IMG/VR virus record: IMGVR_UViG_3300049825_001003
Span: 1-64,000 of that record
Strand: one strand, 5' to 3'
Origin: a virus
Length of the DNA stretch: 64,000 nucleotides
Shown here: positions 1-9,235 of the stretch, one piece after another
Layout: each line of letters begins with the position of its first letter
Position numbering within the stretch: position 1 is the stretch's first letter
Program-made: the position numbers and the translations under genes
Notes under the pieces: model-generated
The model's input: the letters and a program-made list of their open reading frames with translations, nothing else
Told to the model about the DNA's origin: nothing
Database searches by the model: none

Positions 1-426
1 GTGCTGCACAGTGACTGTAGAATTCAAAACAATCAGGTCTCTAGGAGTAACAAACACTCTTTCTTTTTCGCCATCAGTATAATGGCCGCTCACATTTACA
101 ACGCAAGAGCCTTCATTATAAACGCCATCAAGTTGCATCTGGTCGCGCAATGGCAGTGAGTAAGGAACTAGCTTGAGCTCTCTTACTTCATGAAAAAGAA
201 CACCGAATTTATTTGCAGTTTCGCTGTTCACATTTACACCGGCAATCATCGCATTTCTATTAGGTGCAAAAGCAAATCTATAATGATAAGCAATTATTCC
301 TTTGGTATTAATTAAGCTTTCAATTTGCTCAATCTGGAATGCAGCTACAGGCGCTTGATTCGGAATAGGTCCTAGTCCCATAAGGCCAGGAGCATCATTA
401 ATGTCGACTAAAGGAATTCCATTCAT
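1..426 (-). CDS. Unrecognised phage protein, C-terminus beyond left edge
   Basis: An open frame on the minus strand runs from an ATG at 426 to the left edge (142 codons, no stop). It begins MNGIPLVDINDAPGLMGLG and contains no motif I recognise; the composition (many V, N, G, few charged clusters) resembles virion proteins. It lies on the same strand as the structural genes at 42-58 kb and 61-64 kb, so a structural role is plausible but inferred. The Shine-Dalgarno is weak (AAGAA). It is divergent from the gene at 497, with only 70 bases between them. Confidence 0.7.
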   Translation of the reverse strand, partial: MNGIPLVDINDAPGLMGLGPIPNQAPVAAFQIEQIESLINTKGIIAYHYRFAFAPNRNAMIAGVNVNSETANKFGVLFHEVRELKLVPYSLPLRDQMQLDGVYNEGSCVVNVSGHYTDGEKERVFVTPRDLIVLNSTVTVQH

Positions 427-496
427 TTCTTGACTTGCTTTCTGGCTTGTGCCACATTCACTCTACTAAAAGGCGAATTACGGCTAATGGTGATTA

Positions 497-1870
497 GTGT
501 CAGTTCTTTCTCATAAAACATCATATCAGGAAAGAAACAAGGAAGCTAAGTCCAAAAACCGAGCATCTAATAAGCATTTGCAATCTAAGAAAATGCACAA
601 AATCGCAATAGACGATTATTATTCAACTTTTACTCACTTTAATAAATACACTCGAAAACTGGTTATTTCCAAGAACTTGCCCCTGACCTTCAGCAATGAA
701 ACCCTGACGGAAATGAGCAATGCTGGTGAATTCCACTGGTACCCGTCGCTTATTGCCATTTGGCTGAACAAGCAAACAGGTTCAGCCTTCAAGGTACAGT
801 CCAAACCGTTCATAGTGATTGAGCTCGCAGGCCAGGTAACTGCAGCCGCACTCTCACTGCTAAACCTACCTACTTTCAGCACTTTCTATTCTTTCGGCAC
901 AACGCGACTCCATTTCAGGGTGGATATTAGCAACGTCCCTGGGATCAATGACTATGGCTCTACAGCCAGAGACGTAAGGTCGAAATACCGAACTGGCCTC
1001 AGGTATCAGATTCTCACCAGCATCAAGGATAAAATTGCACAGCAGCTGCTGGACGCTGGACTTCCTGTCAAAACTCCAATGGAAGACAGAATCACAATCA
1101 CCCCAGAGGAAATTAATTTCCTGAATGTGTTCTGGAAAGCCAAAGAAGCTCCTCTTTTGAGCTCTTTCTTGGGTGGAGAAGTTGATTCCGATTATGCAGA
1201 GAATCCTAAAGTAGCGAAATTTGTAGATAATTTAATTACATTTCTGCAGCAGCCTGCTGCACTTTTAGAAATCCTGAAATGGCATGGAGACCTGCTCACA
1301 GTTTCCCCTGAAGGAGTGAAGAAGGCGATCAAGGTGCTCATTCGCCACAAGCAGGACATGAAGCAGGCAATGTCTGCTAACTTCCATCTTCTGAGTTTCC
1401 TAGCTACAAAGAAAAACAATGTTGGATTAGGGGTTGAGTTCCTTGCTAAGCACTTTTTCTCTTATATGGACCTCACAACTGCCTGCCATATTCGGCCAAT
1501 TATTGCATATGCATTAAGTCTGAAACTCCATGAAAGGTATTTATGTAAAAAAACAACAGATTCCTTCCAATACCACCTCAGAACCACCGGCTCATTTTCC
1601 TCTGCCTGGCTGAAAGCTTATTGGTATGAGTCCAAAGTCTTAAAAATAACCACGCCTCTTTCTCCTGGGAACGGAAATACTTTTGAGTACATTAAGCGCA
1701 CGGCTCCCTTACTACTCCAGCGCCTAGACCCTGCTTCTGTTTCTGAAATAATGAAGGAACAGATTGACTTTTCTAATGCAAATGATAAAACTACCCGCAA
1801 GGCTGAAATAGATTCCTATCTTCAAAAGATCGCAACCAGAAAGAAAAAGAATGTTCAGAACTTACGATGA
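497..1870 (+). CDS. Unrecognised protein, first gene of the chaperonin operon
   Basis: A 457-residue protein with a GTG start; an ATG at residue 33 (MHKIAIDDYY) is an alternative, and neither has a strong ribosome site. The first 35 residues are very basic. No catalytic motif, signal peptide or membrane segment is visible. The frame overlaps the next gene by 20 bases, and that gene overlaps the chaperonin, so all three are probably one transcript. Function not recognised. Confidence 0.75.
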   Translation: MSVLSHKTSYQERNKEAKSKNRASNKHLQSKKMHKIAIDDYYSTFTHFNKYTRKLVISKNLPLTFSNETLTEMSNAGEFHWYPSLIAIWLNKQTGSAFKVQSKPFIVIELAGQVTAAALSLLNLPTFSTFYSFGTTRLHFRVDISNVPGINDYGSTARDVRSKYRTGLRYQILTSIKDKIAQQLLDAGLPVKTPMEDRITITPEEINFLNVFWKAKEAPLLSSFLGGEVDSDYAENPKVAKFVDNLITFLQQPAALLEILKWHGDLLTVSPEGVKKAIKVLIRHKQDMKQAMSANFHLLSFLATKKNNVGLGVEFLAKHFFSYMDLTTACHIRPIIAYALSLKLHERYLCKKTTDSFQYHLRTTGSFSSAWLKAYWYESKVLKITTPLSPGNGNTFEYIKRTAPLLLQRLDPASVSEIMKEQIDFSNANDKTTRKAEIDSYLQKIATRKKKNVQNLR

Positions 1871-2519
1871 CTGTATTCGAATAGAGGTATTAAATAGCCT
1901 ATTAGGCAGTGTACTTCCTCCTGCAGATGTTTCTATTTTAGAAATACCTGAAAATAATCTTGAGTTTAGAGGATTATTGACTAGCCTCTATCACACTCAA
2001 ACTGACAAACAGCTTCTGCTGTTGACTTTAAGAGGGAAGAAGCAAGACAAGCTTTCAGGCTTAATGAACATGGCCGATATTAAGCCATGGAAATTACTTG
2101 ACACTGTGTGCATTACTTATCAGAAACCTGGCCAGAGCAATGGGAACTGTCTAGTGCAACTCGCGGAGATCGGTTTCATTCTTTACAAAGGCCAGAGAGC
2201 TCCAAACATTGCCAACACTAAATGGTTTCGAGATGGCTATGCGAATGCTGGAACCCACTGGGACCTGTCCTCACAACCAGGGGAAACGCACGCAGGAACA
2301 ATTTTCCAGGCTTTCTCTGGAGAGTTAATCAGCTTGCTCACTTCTTTAGCAAGACCCTTGCAAAGTGACCGTGCAGTACTTTGTACCTCCACTCAGTACG
2401 ATGAAAGCATGTTGAATTTTATCCACACTCATAAAATACCTTTCCATGTTTTTGTACCAAATAATGAACAAGCTATGAAGATGGTTGAGTTTTACAATTC
2501 TCTCAAAGGACCTGTCTAA
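1851..2519 (+). CDS. Unrecognised protein upstream of the chaperonin
   Basis: A 222-residue protein whose stop codon shares a base with the chaperonin ATG (taATG), indicating translational coupling. The middle part (residues about 128-165) has a W-D-L, P-G-E-T-H-A and F...EL arrangement that loosely recalls the region before motif I of N4-cytosine/N6-adenine methyltransferases. The glycine-rich SAM motif and a DPPY/SPPY motif are both absent, so an active methyltransferase is not supported. It could be a degenerate relative or something unrelated. Confidence 0.75.
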   Translation: MFRTYDDCIRIEVLNSLLGSVLPPADVSILEIPENNLEFRGLLTSLYHTQTDKQLLLLTLRGKKQDKLSGLMNMADIKPWKLLDTVCITYQKPGQSNGNCLVQLAEIGFILYKGQRAPNIANTKWFRDGYANAGTHWDLSSQPGETHAGTIFQAFSGELISLLTSLARPLQSDRAVLCTSTQYDESMLNFIHTHKIPFHVFVPNNEQAMKMVEFYNSLKGPV

Positions 2520-4597
2520 TGAAAAGTTTAGTTGTTGGCCCAGAAGCTCGAAAGCTTGCTACCTCCAGCCTAGTAAAAATTGCAACTGCAGTTGCGACTA
2601 CATTAGGGCCCAGAGGAATGCCTTTTATTTTTGAAAAAGATTCTGGCCTGGATGGAAAGCCGATGCCAACCATCACAAAAGATGGGCTTACTGTATTGCG
2701 CTCCATGTCATTTGCAGATCCAGCCGATCATGCTGTACATGCGATGTGTGTTCAGGCTTCTAGCCGAACAGTGTTGGCAGGTGGAGATGGACCACAGCCC
2801 CTATGGGCCAGTATCCTCACACCTAATGGGTACATTGAGATGGGTGATGCGAAAGAGGGTATGGAGATTTGCGGTGTCAATGGCACTGTTCAGACCATCT
2901 TGGGAGTATTCCCAAAAGGAAAAAAGAAGCTATGGAAAGTCTCGTTCGATACAAAAGCAGTTCCTTGTTGTGGAGAACATTTATGGCAAGTAACTGACCT
3001 CGTAACTGGCAAAACAGAAGTCATGATGACTAAAGATTTGGCAAAAAATGTGAAGTTTGAAAAAGAAGGGAATTTGTTATCCAGGTATGAAACTCCACTT
3101 GCCAATGCCAATCCAAATCTTCCCTCTGGTGATAAAATTACCTCTATCGAAGAAATAGAAAAAGTGTGCGAGATGCAATGCATTAAGGTGAGCAATCCTG
3201 ACTCTCTTTATATTACTAATGGTGGAATTGTTACCCACAACACAACCTCGACAATAGTTATGGCTGCAGCAGTAGCACAAGTAATGGCTAAGTCTCTAGA
3301 AAGCTCTGACAGACCTCAAAAACTAGCAAGAGATGTACTAAAACAATCTTTAAATGCAATTGCCGAAATCTCCAAGGAAGCTATCAAGTCAAAAGAAATG
3401 GCTAGGTTAGTTGCCCTGACTTCTGCAAATGGTGATGATGAGTTGGCAAAAGTGGCTATGGAAGCTGTATCGGCAAACAATGCGTTCGGTTCTATTATTA
3501 TCGAGCGCAACCCGATGGCAACTGCCAGGTATGAAATTATCAACCAGGAAGGCCTTGTCGGAGGCAGGGGCTATGAATCTGCTAGACAGACAGCCTCTTC
3601 AGTGGACAGCACTTGCGTAGGACAAAACAGCCCATTTAAACTAAACTCACCACTTGTTGTGACTTATGATGGAACCATTACTTACGACCAGGCGCTCAGA
3701 ATACTCTCCACGCTGTCGCGAGAATATGGCGCGAATCCTATTGAAGTAATTCTAGCTGCTTATGATATTGACGTTCCTGTTTATAACATGATCACTCAAG
3801 TCAATCTCACAAATAATTCTGTCAAAGTGTGGGCTCACGAGATGAGAGACACTGGAGAAACTAACTCCCGATGGCACAAGCTTCATGATATTGCAGCTTT
3901 CACTGGAGCATCGGTTCTTAACCCTGCTCAGGTAATTGACTCTTCATGGACAAAAGAATCTTTGGGGACTTGCAAAGAAGCTGTCGTCTCGCGGGACAAG
4001 ACTACTTACTTTGGCCGCTCACCAAATCACACAGTTCCTCAGAGAGCGATACAAAACGAAAACGCTGTGAAGTATGCAGAGTCTGAATTCGACAAAGAGT
4101 TCATTAAATCGCGCAATGCCGAACTTACTTCGGGATTAGTGAAGCTCATTGTAGGAGCTGGCCACACTGCCAATGTTCAAGAGAGAGCAGACCGGGCTGA
4201 TGATGCAATTAAAGCTGCACAGGCTTGTCTGAAAACTGGTGCATTGCCAGGGTGTGGAGCTTCCTACATTCGAGCTGCATCTCTTGCTGGTGTAGGAATT
4301 GAACTCAGCACTGCCCTCCATAAAATCCACCAAACTATCATGGACAATTACGGCGCAGACCCCAAGCTCTCTTTCGAGAAGGGTGAAACCGTGTGCCTCA
4401 GTGATGAAGGACTGTCCTTCGGTGACTTCGAGAAGCTGGAGCTAGCTGACAGTTTTGAAAGCGTAGCTTCGGTGATTCGGAATGGAGTTGAGTTGGGGAT
4501 ATTAGTTAGTACTTTAGGCGGAATGAGTTTGACTACTGACTTAGAAGAAATTGAAAAACTGTCACGCGCAGGAGCGCTTTTAGGGAGCATGCGTTGA
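2519..4597 (+). CDS. GroEL-family chaperonin (60 kDa) carrying a mini-intein
   Basis: ATP-driven protein-folding chamber subunit. The 692-residue translation contains a 150-residue intein (residues 92-241); removing it leaves 542 residues, the usual GroEL length. GroEL hallmarks visible: TLGPRG near residue 29, TKDG near 53, the ATP-site GDG/TTS interrupted exactly by the intein, RADDAI with its catalytic-type Asp, and GALPGCG in place of VVPGGG. The C-terminal GGM tail of cellular GroEL is absent. No GroES gene is visible in this window, so the protein either works alone, as proposed for some large-phage chaperonins, or borrows host GroES. It lies in a tight operon (overlapping on both sides) ending at the terminator at 4939. 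Confidence 0.93.
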   Translation: MKSLVVGPEARKLATSSLVKIATAVATTLGPRGMPFIFEKDSGLDGKPMPTITKDGLTVLRSMSFADPADHAVHAMCVQASSRTVLAGGDGPQPLWASILTPNGYIEMGDAKEGMEICGVNGTVQTILGVFPKGKKKLWKVSFDTKAVPCCGEHLWQVTDLVTGKTEVMMTKDLAKNVKFEKEGNLLSRYETPLANANPNLPSGDKITSIEEIEKVCEMQCIKVSNPDSLYITNGGIVTHNTTSTIVMAAAVAQVMAKSLESSDRPQKLARDVLKQSLNAIAEISKEAIKSKEMARLVALTSANGDDELAKVAMEAVSANNAFGSIIIERNPMATARYEIINQEGLVGGRGYESARQTASSVDSTCVGQNSPFKLNSPLVVTYDGTITYDQALRILSTLSREYGANPIEVILAAYDIDVPVYNMITQVNLTNNSVKVWAHEMRDTGETNSRWHKLHDIAAFTGASVLNPAQVIDSSWTKESLGTCKEAVVSRDKTTYFGRSPNHTVPQRAIQNENAVKYAESEFDKEFIKSRNAELTSGLVKLIVGAGHTANVQERADRADDAIKAAQACLKTGALPGCGASYIRAASLAGVGIELSTALHKIHQTIMDNYGADPKLSFEKGETVCLSDEGLSFGDFEKLELADSFESVASVIRNGVELGILVSTLGGMSLTTDLEEIEKLSRAGALLGSMR
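2792..3241 (+). other. Class 3 mini-intein inside the chaperonin
   Basis: Protein-splicing element of 150 residues (residues 92-241 of the precursor). It begins PQPLWASILTPNGY, so there is no Cys/Ser/Thr at position 1, and it ends VTHN followed by Thr242 of the host protein. The three residues that define class 3 inteins are present: Trp156 in block B (GEHLWQV), Cys221 in block F (EMQCIKV) and Thr at +1. There is no room for a homing endonuclease domain, so this is a splicing-only mini-intein. It lies between GDG and TTS of the ATP-binding GDGTTT motif, so the unspliced protein should lack a working ATP site. Splicing is inferred, not observed. Confidence 0.88.
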
Positions 4598-4911
4598 AAA
4601 AATACATTTGCAAAACATGCCAAAGTCAGGTTATCGGATTTCCTGAAGACGTAGAAGTCTGGCTTCAGTCAGGTTCGCGCTCTGTCGTGTATCAGGCGTC
4701 TCCTGAATCTGGCTGCATAGCGAAGAATTTATGCGACTTAGAAGAAGTAATCGTTTCCGCCTCTGCCATACATGGAGAAGCTGGATTTGCCACCGAAGGC
4801 ACAATGCTTGACAGTGTTAGCTCTATTCATGAAGTTGAGGCTCAGAAGATTTCTGAAGCTGAATTAGAGCGCGAAGGCAAGGCGTATCAAAAGGCAAAAA
4901 TCGAAAAATAA
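4594..4911 (+). CDS. Small CxxC protein at the end of the chaperonin operon
   Basis: A 105-residue protein with a TTG start that overlaps the chaperonin stop (ttga). It begins MKKYICKTCQSQV; the C-x-x-C pair could be half of a zinc site, and a Cys pair near residues 40-47 could complete it. The C-terminal 30 residues are Glu/Lys-rich and probably helical. It is too different from GroES to call it a co-chaperonin. It is the last gene before the terminator at 4939. Confidence 0.75.
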   Translation: MKKYICKTCQSQVIGFPEDVEVWLQSGSRSVVYQASPESGCIAKNLCDLEEVIVSASAIHGEAGFATEGTMLDSVSSIHEVEAQKISEAELEREGKAYQKAKIEK

Positions 4912-4938
4912 TTCTTGACTTCTGATTTCAACCATGAG

Positions 4939-4965
4939 AAGACTGCTTTGATAGCAGTCTTTTTT
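4939..4965 (+). terminator. Intrinsic terminator after the chaperonin operon
   Basis: An 8-base-pair stem AAGACTGC/GCAGTCTT with the 7-base loop TTTGATA is followed by a T run. It separates the chaperonin operon from the helicase operon. Confidence 0.88.
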
Positions 4966-4984
4966 CTTAGCAAGGAAGCGTTAA

Positions 4985-6493
4985 ATGTCCTCTTTAGAAA
5001 ATAAAAACGATAAAACTCATGAGAAGCTTGCGATTATTAAAAGGTTACTTGATGAGCCTCCTTTAATAGGGCAGTTCATGAAGGCACTTACAGCAGGTGC
5101 TCTGTTTTTTGAAGAGCCTGAAGACACTATTGAGCGCAGAGCTTTAAGCAAAATGTGTGATCTTATGCTCCACGCTTATCGAACTAAAGGGAGAATGGCA
5201 GGCTTTGGCACTGCAGCACTTGCTTTGCTTGTCAGGCAGGAAGAAGAAAATGCAGCTCTAGATCCTGAAGTGTTAGCAAAAATTAAAAAATACACTCAGG
5301 CGATTTCCGGCTCAGGAATCCCTGATGTAGACACTAAGCGTAAAGAACATTCCAGATACATCGACACCTTGTCCAAGAACGACTTTATCCTCTCAAGTCT
5401 GTTGGATAGAATTAAACTTAGTTCTTTTTATGCATGGCATAACAGAGAACTGATTCCTCTGATCAAGGGTAAAGATATTAATGGGGCTATTAACTCCATG
5501 AATATTATCAATGAAGACATGGTGAAGCTGCAACTTCACACCAGCAAGCCTTTTAATATTTACCAATTAGACGATCTTATTAATAATATTGACACTGAAG
5601 TAGATAAGAGGTTTTTAGCTCTGGGAATTGACCATGTAGATGCTGAGTTATGCGGAGGCTTCTACAGGAAAACACTAAACGGGTTTATGGCGATTTCTGG
5701 TGGTGGTAAAAGCCAGATGTGTACCTACTTGCTCAGTCAATGCGTTAAACAGAAAATGAGAGCGCATGTTGTTTCGGTAGAAGAAGAAGATCGTCTGTTC
5801 TGTACTAGGCTCATTGCTGCAGTGTCAGGAGTTCCTACTCAAAAGATTCTTTTGGGCACGAAACATCTCACTCCAGAGGAACTAAAAGCCTACCAAGCAG
5901 CGCAGGTCGCCGTTCACAAATACATCGTTATTGAGTTCATCTATGACAAAACCCTAGAAGAAATTCACCGAGTAAAAGCTGAATTCTTTGAAAGTATAAA
6001 ACGAAAAATATTCCTTGCAAAAGAGAATCCAGAGCTGTACGGTATGGACGTTGAAGAGGAGATTGTTGTGGACGTTCTGGATTACTCCGGACACCTTGCT
6101 TCTTCATCTAAAGGCGACAAGATGCATGAAAAAATGCTCGAAGCTTACAGGTCGCGCAAAAACTTTGCATTGAAGCATGGGGTGATTGGTTTTGACTTTA
6201 TTCAGCCTAACCGAGACGGAACGAAAAAAGAAAATGATGATGGAATATTGAGGGCTACCGATATTGCTGGAGGTTTTGATATTGTTCGGGTATTTGATAA
6301 CCTGATGTCCATTAACCGAGGCAAGAATGATATTGAGAAGAAAGAGGCCAGAATATACTTTGACAAGTCCCGTACAGGTGATTTGAAAGGCAGATACTGG
6401 TACGTTGATACTGAGTTCGACAAAGGACGTTTCGATATGACCAATGCGAAATTAGGTAATGGAGGAGCGCTCGAAAATGTCTCAAGCAAATAA
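4985..6493 (+). CDS. DnaB-like replicative DNA helicase
   Basis: Hexameric RecA-fold helicase (502 residues), functional counterpart of T4 gp41 or DnaB. The N-terminal 200 residues are helical. The Walker A loop is SGGGKSQM (about residues 238-245), followed by a conserved EEE acid cluster (VVSVEEEDR). VDVLDYSG (about 355-362) is the Walker B strand. GFDFIQPNRDG and the Asp/Arg-rich stretch FDKSRTGDLKG correspond to the later DnaB motifs and arginine finger region. It starts the operon after the terminator with an AAGGAAG ribosome site. Together with the primase at 41118 it would form the primosome. Confidence 0.88.
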   Translation: MSSLENKNDKTHEKLAIIKRLLDEPPLIGQFMKALTAGALFFEEPEDTIERRALSKMCDLMLHAYRTKGRMAGFGTAALALLVRQEEENAALDPEVLAKIKKYTQAISGSGIPDVDTKRKEHSRYIDTLSKNDFILSSLLDRIKLSSFYAWHNRELIPLIKGKDINGAINSMNIINEDMVKLQLHTSKPFNIYQLDDLINNIDTEVDKRFLALGIDHVDAELCGGFYRKTLNGFMAISGGGKSQMCTYLLSQCVKQKMRAHVVSVEEEDRLFCTRLIAAVSGVPTQKILLGTKHLTPEELKAYQAAQVAVHKYIVIEFIYDKTLEEIHRVKAEFFESIKRKIFLAKENPELYGMDVEEEIVVDVLDYSGHLASSSKGDKMHEKMLEAYRSRKNFALKHGVIGFDFIQPNRDGTKKENDDGILRATDIAGGFDIVRVFDNLMSINRGKNDIEKKEARIYFDKSRTGDLKGRYWYVDTEFDKGRFDMTNAKLGNGGALENVSSK

Positions 6494-6644
6494 TCTAGAA
6501 GAGAAACTTCCTTTAACAAAAGAACAAAAAGAAGCACTTGAGGAGTCAATTGCAAAAAAAATAAACTCTTTATTCGAAGAACAGCAGAAAAAACATCATC
6601 AACTTATGGACCTTCTGGCCAAAACTAAGAAAGAATTCAGATGA
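6477..6644 (+). CDS. Small coiled-coil protein
   Basis: A 55-residue, Glu/Lys/Gln-rich, probably fully helical protein. The ATG at 6477 is chosen over the one at 6459 because GGAGGAG sits nine bases upstream of 6477, inside the end of the helicase gene. It overlaps the helicase by 17 bases and the next gene by ATGA. Function not recognised; its position suggests a helicase or nuclease partner. Confidence 0.75.
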   Translation: MSQANNLEEKLPLTKEQKEALEESIAKKINSLFEEQQKKHHQLMDLLAKTKKEFR

Positions 6645-8239
6645 TCAGTAAAACAATTCCCGTAGTTGCTGCTCCGAAGGCTTTAAAAACAAAAGCCTAT
6701 TTGATTGTTTCGTGTGCGCACTTAGGCATGGCTCCTAGAATTGTCTCTTTACTGAAGAACATTCGAGAGCATTATAAAGCGACTTCTTTTCACCTAGGGC
6801 CCGTGGTCACTGCAGAAGAAAAGAAGATGTATGAAAATCGAGAACGTAAAGTAAGAACATGGGAAAAGCAAACTGCTGAGACTTATAAACAGAGCCAGAA
6901 GCTCGGAGAAGACGCTCCAAATAGCTATTTCAATACAATTGACAAAATCGGTTCTGTACAGAAAGAGCTCGCTCAGCTTTTAAAAGTACAACAATCTCGA
7001 ATCGACTTCCTCAAGACCTCTCTAGATCCAAAGATTCAGTTCATTATCAATGATGAGCAGTGCCTTCCTAACGTTCTCCTAGAAGACGCAAGGCCGGAAG
7101 CTACACTCACTAAGCACCTTCTCCTCTCTTCGATTTCTGCCAATGGCGACAAGATTGCTCACAAGCCAATCTCTCCTCGCTCGTTCAACTACTTCAGGAA
7201 CCGAGGCCACAGCTTCATCATTCCTCACCCTACTCCCTGTCTTTCTTCTTTCAACAAAGAAGGAATTAATCAGGCATTTGTTATGTGCACTACAGGGTCA
7301 TTGAACGACATTGGCACTGTGAAACGTCCTAGTGAATATTACAAAATCAATAATATGCCTGGGGCTATTCTTGTCCTAGTGGATGAGACCAATGGCGAAT
7401 ACCACATCAAGCGCTTGCGTCTCGAACCTATCAATGGCAGGAATTATTCCTGCTCTGACGACGGTTTAGTTTTCTTGAGCAATGGAACAATTATTGAATC
7501 CACTAGCCCTGATAAAGCTCTTGTCTCTAGTGATGACCACGCTCCTCATCAGCATCCCGGAGTATTAGGCGCAGTTGTTGCCCTAGGCGTCCTGCACGAA
7601 CCTGAACTGATGTTCAATAATGGTGACGCTGCAGATTTCGAAAGCGTTTGTCGCCATAATAAAGGAAGGCCTCTGTATCAAGAAAACAAAAGAATTATTG
7701 ATGACGTGATGGCACTCAGAAGACTCTTGACTGTCCAAGGAAGCATCAAGTCAGTCAAGCGCAGAGTGATGGGAGATTCTAACCATGGTGGATGGGTGGA
7801 TGGGTTTGTTGCAGAAAATTCTGCACTGCAAGGTCTATTGGATTGGCCCAGTCTCCAAAGAAACTACTTCCCTGACTGGGAGTTTATTATCCGTGGAGAT
7901 CAGACTGTATTTAAATTTGGTGACTTGAGCATTCGCCATGGTGACCAGGAAAAAGGAGGAATCGCTGCAGGGTCGAGACTGTTCAGTAAGTACCTGTGCG
8001 GCCACTGGCACTCTCACAATGAGTATCTCTGGGCTGGCAGTATGGGCGCTGGATGTAAGTTAGGGCCAAAGTACTTAGAAGGAAGCTTGACTTCTTGGAC
8101 CAGTACAGTAACTTCCTTGACAAAGTACAAGGACAAGACCTCTTTCAACATTAAAACAGTGCTTCATGACTCTATTGCAAAAGTTTCTCGAGTAGCTTAC
8201 CGAGGCCAAGTGTACCAATTCCCTCAAGTTTTCGTCTAA
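6641..8239 (+). CDS. Calcineurin-like metallophosphoesterase, large phage type
   Basis: A 532-residue protein with a dispersed two-metal phosphoesterase signature in its C-terminal half: SDDHAPH (about residue 300), NNGDAADF (about 327), GDSNHGG in place of GNHD (about 378), IRHGDQEK (about 430) and CGHWHSHN (about 453). The N-terminal 170 residues include a charged helical stretch. T5 A1-type phage nucleases have a similar size and fold, so a DNase is possible, but the substrate cannot be read from sequence. It lies directly upstream of the SbcD/gp47-like subunit, giving two metallophosphoesterases in tandem. Confidence 0.82.
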   Translation: MISKTIPVVAAPKALKTKAYLIVSCAHLGMAPRIVSLLKNIREHYKATSFHLGPVVTAEEKKMYENRERKVRTWEKQTAETYKQSQKLGEDAPNSYFNTIDKIGSVQKELAQLLKVQQSRIDFLKTSLDPKIQFIINDEQCLPNVLLEDARPEATLTKHLLLSSISANGDKIAHKPISPRSFNYFRNRGHSFIIPHPTPCLSSFNKEGINQAFVMCTTGSLNDIGTVKRPSEYYKINNMPGAILVLVDETNGEYHIKRLRLEPINGRNYSCSDDGLVFLSNGTIIESTSPDKALVSSDDHAPHQHPGVLGAVVALGVLHEPELMFNNGDAADFESVCRHNKGRPLYQENKRIIDDVMALRRLLTVQGSIKSVKRRVMGDSNHGGWVDGFVAENSALQGLLDWPSLQRNYFPDWEFIIRGDQTVFKFGDLSIRHGDQEKGGIAAGSRLFSKYLCGHWHSHNEYLWAGSMGAGCKLGPKYLEGSLTSWTSTVTSLTKYKDKTSFNIKTVLHDSIAKVSRVAYRGQVYQFPQVFV

Positions 8240-8251
8240 AGAAAGTTTTTT

Positions 8252-9226
8252 ATGACAATTTTAGCTATTGGCGATTTGCACTATAAATCGACAAATACTC
8301 CCATCATGCCTCAGGTAGAACAATCTCTGATTGATTTAGCAAAAGAACATTCTCCGGACAAAATAGTTCTGTTAGGGGATATTCTAGATCGACACGAAAC
8401 TGTTCACACTGACCATCTAAATGCTGCAATGGATTTCATTATCCGGCTGTCGGCCATTGCTGTAGTTTATGTGCTGATTGGGAACCACGACTTGTCTTCT
8501 AATCGGGTATTCCTTGAAGATCGCCACGCTCTGAATGGACTCAAGGGGCGGGCGAATATTAAAATTATAGACAAACCTTTGCTGGAAGATGGCTATCTGT
8601 TTGTTCCTTATGTGCCAAATGGCAGGTTCCTCGAGGCTATAGGAAATCTTCATGAGAGTGCTTCTGTGGTGTTTTGCCATCAAGAGTTCAAAGGCGCAGC
8701 ATTTGGCAACATGAGAAGTGAGAGTCCTGATGAGTGGGCACTCGACGCGCCTCTAGTAATCTCGGGCCACATCCACGAACGTCAGGAGCTTCAGCCTAAT
8801 TTGATTTATGCAGGCACTCCTTTCCAGCAAGCTTTTGGTGAATCAGTTGACAAAACTGTTTGCCTATTGGACGTTTCAAAGTCCGGCGTCCAGTTACAAC
8901 ACATTCGGACAAACGTGCCGAAAAGAATCACTCTGGAAATAACCATTGATGAAATTAGTGAGTTAGAAATTAATCCAAATGACCTTTATCGTATTCAGGT
9001 GAAATGTCCTACAGCCTCCAGCTGGCAAGCATTTAGGAAAACAAAAGAATACAAGAAGCTTCTTGCTATGAATATTAAAGTAATGCCAGTGACTGACAAA
9101 CCTTCAGCTGAAAAACATGCTCTCACGTCTCGAAAAAGCTATTTACAAGTACTCCAGGAGCTGGTAAATCAAGAACCTAGTGGAGCCAAGATGTTGAATT
9201 CTGTACTGCAGGAATTAGTTTCTTGA
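8252..9226 (+). CDS. Mre11/SbcD-like recombination nuclease subunit (gp47-like)
   Basis: Nuclease subunit of the Mre11-Rad50 type complex that resects DNA ends for recombination-dependent replication. Motifs in order: IGDLHYK (residue 6), LLGDILDRHE (about 40), IGNHDLSS (about 76), FCHQEFKG (about 140) and SGHIHERQE (about 172). These are the five metal-binding motifs of the family. Length (324) fits phage gp47. Its partner ATPase follows at 9325 after an intergenic gap that contains a sigma-28-like promoter, so the two subunits can be expressed together or separately. Confidence 0.92.
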   Translation: MTILAIGDLHYKSTNTPIMPQVEQSLIDLAKEHSPDKIVLLGDILDRHETVHTDHLNAAMDFIIRLSAIAVVYVLIGNHDLSSNRVFLEDRHALNGLKGRANIKIIDKPLLEDGYLFVPYVPNGRFLEAIGNLHESASVVFCHQEFKGAAFGNMRSESPDEWALDAPLVISGHIHERQELQPNLIYAGTPFQQAFGESVDKTVCLLDVSKSGVQLQHIRTNVPKRITLEITIDEISELEINPNDLYRIQVKCPTASSWQAFRKTKEYKKLLAMNIKVMPVTDKPSAEKHALTSRKSYLQVLQELVNQEPSGAKMLNSVLQELVS

Positions 9227-9235
9227 GTGGAGAGT

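Noticed and set aside
4631-4637. TTATCGG, a possible minus-strand copy of the CCGATAA box
   Set aside because: It is inside a coding region and no TAAAG-like box lies at the required distance.
4594-4911. GroES-type co-chaperonin downstream of the chaperonin
   Set aside because: Length is near that of GroES, but the sequence starts with a CxxC pair and lacks any mobile-loop or GroES-like pattern.
5005-5015. CGATAAA near the start of the helicase gene
   Set aside because: No -35 match at 11-base spacing and it lies within the coding sequence.
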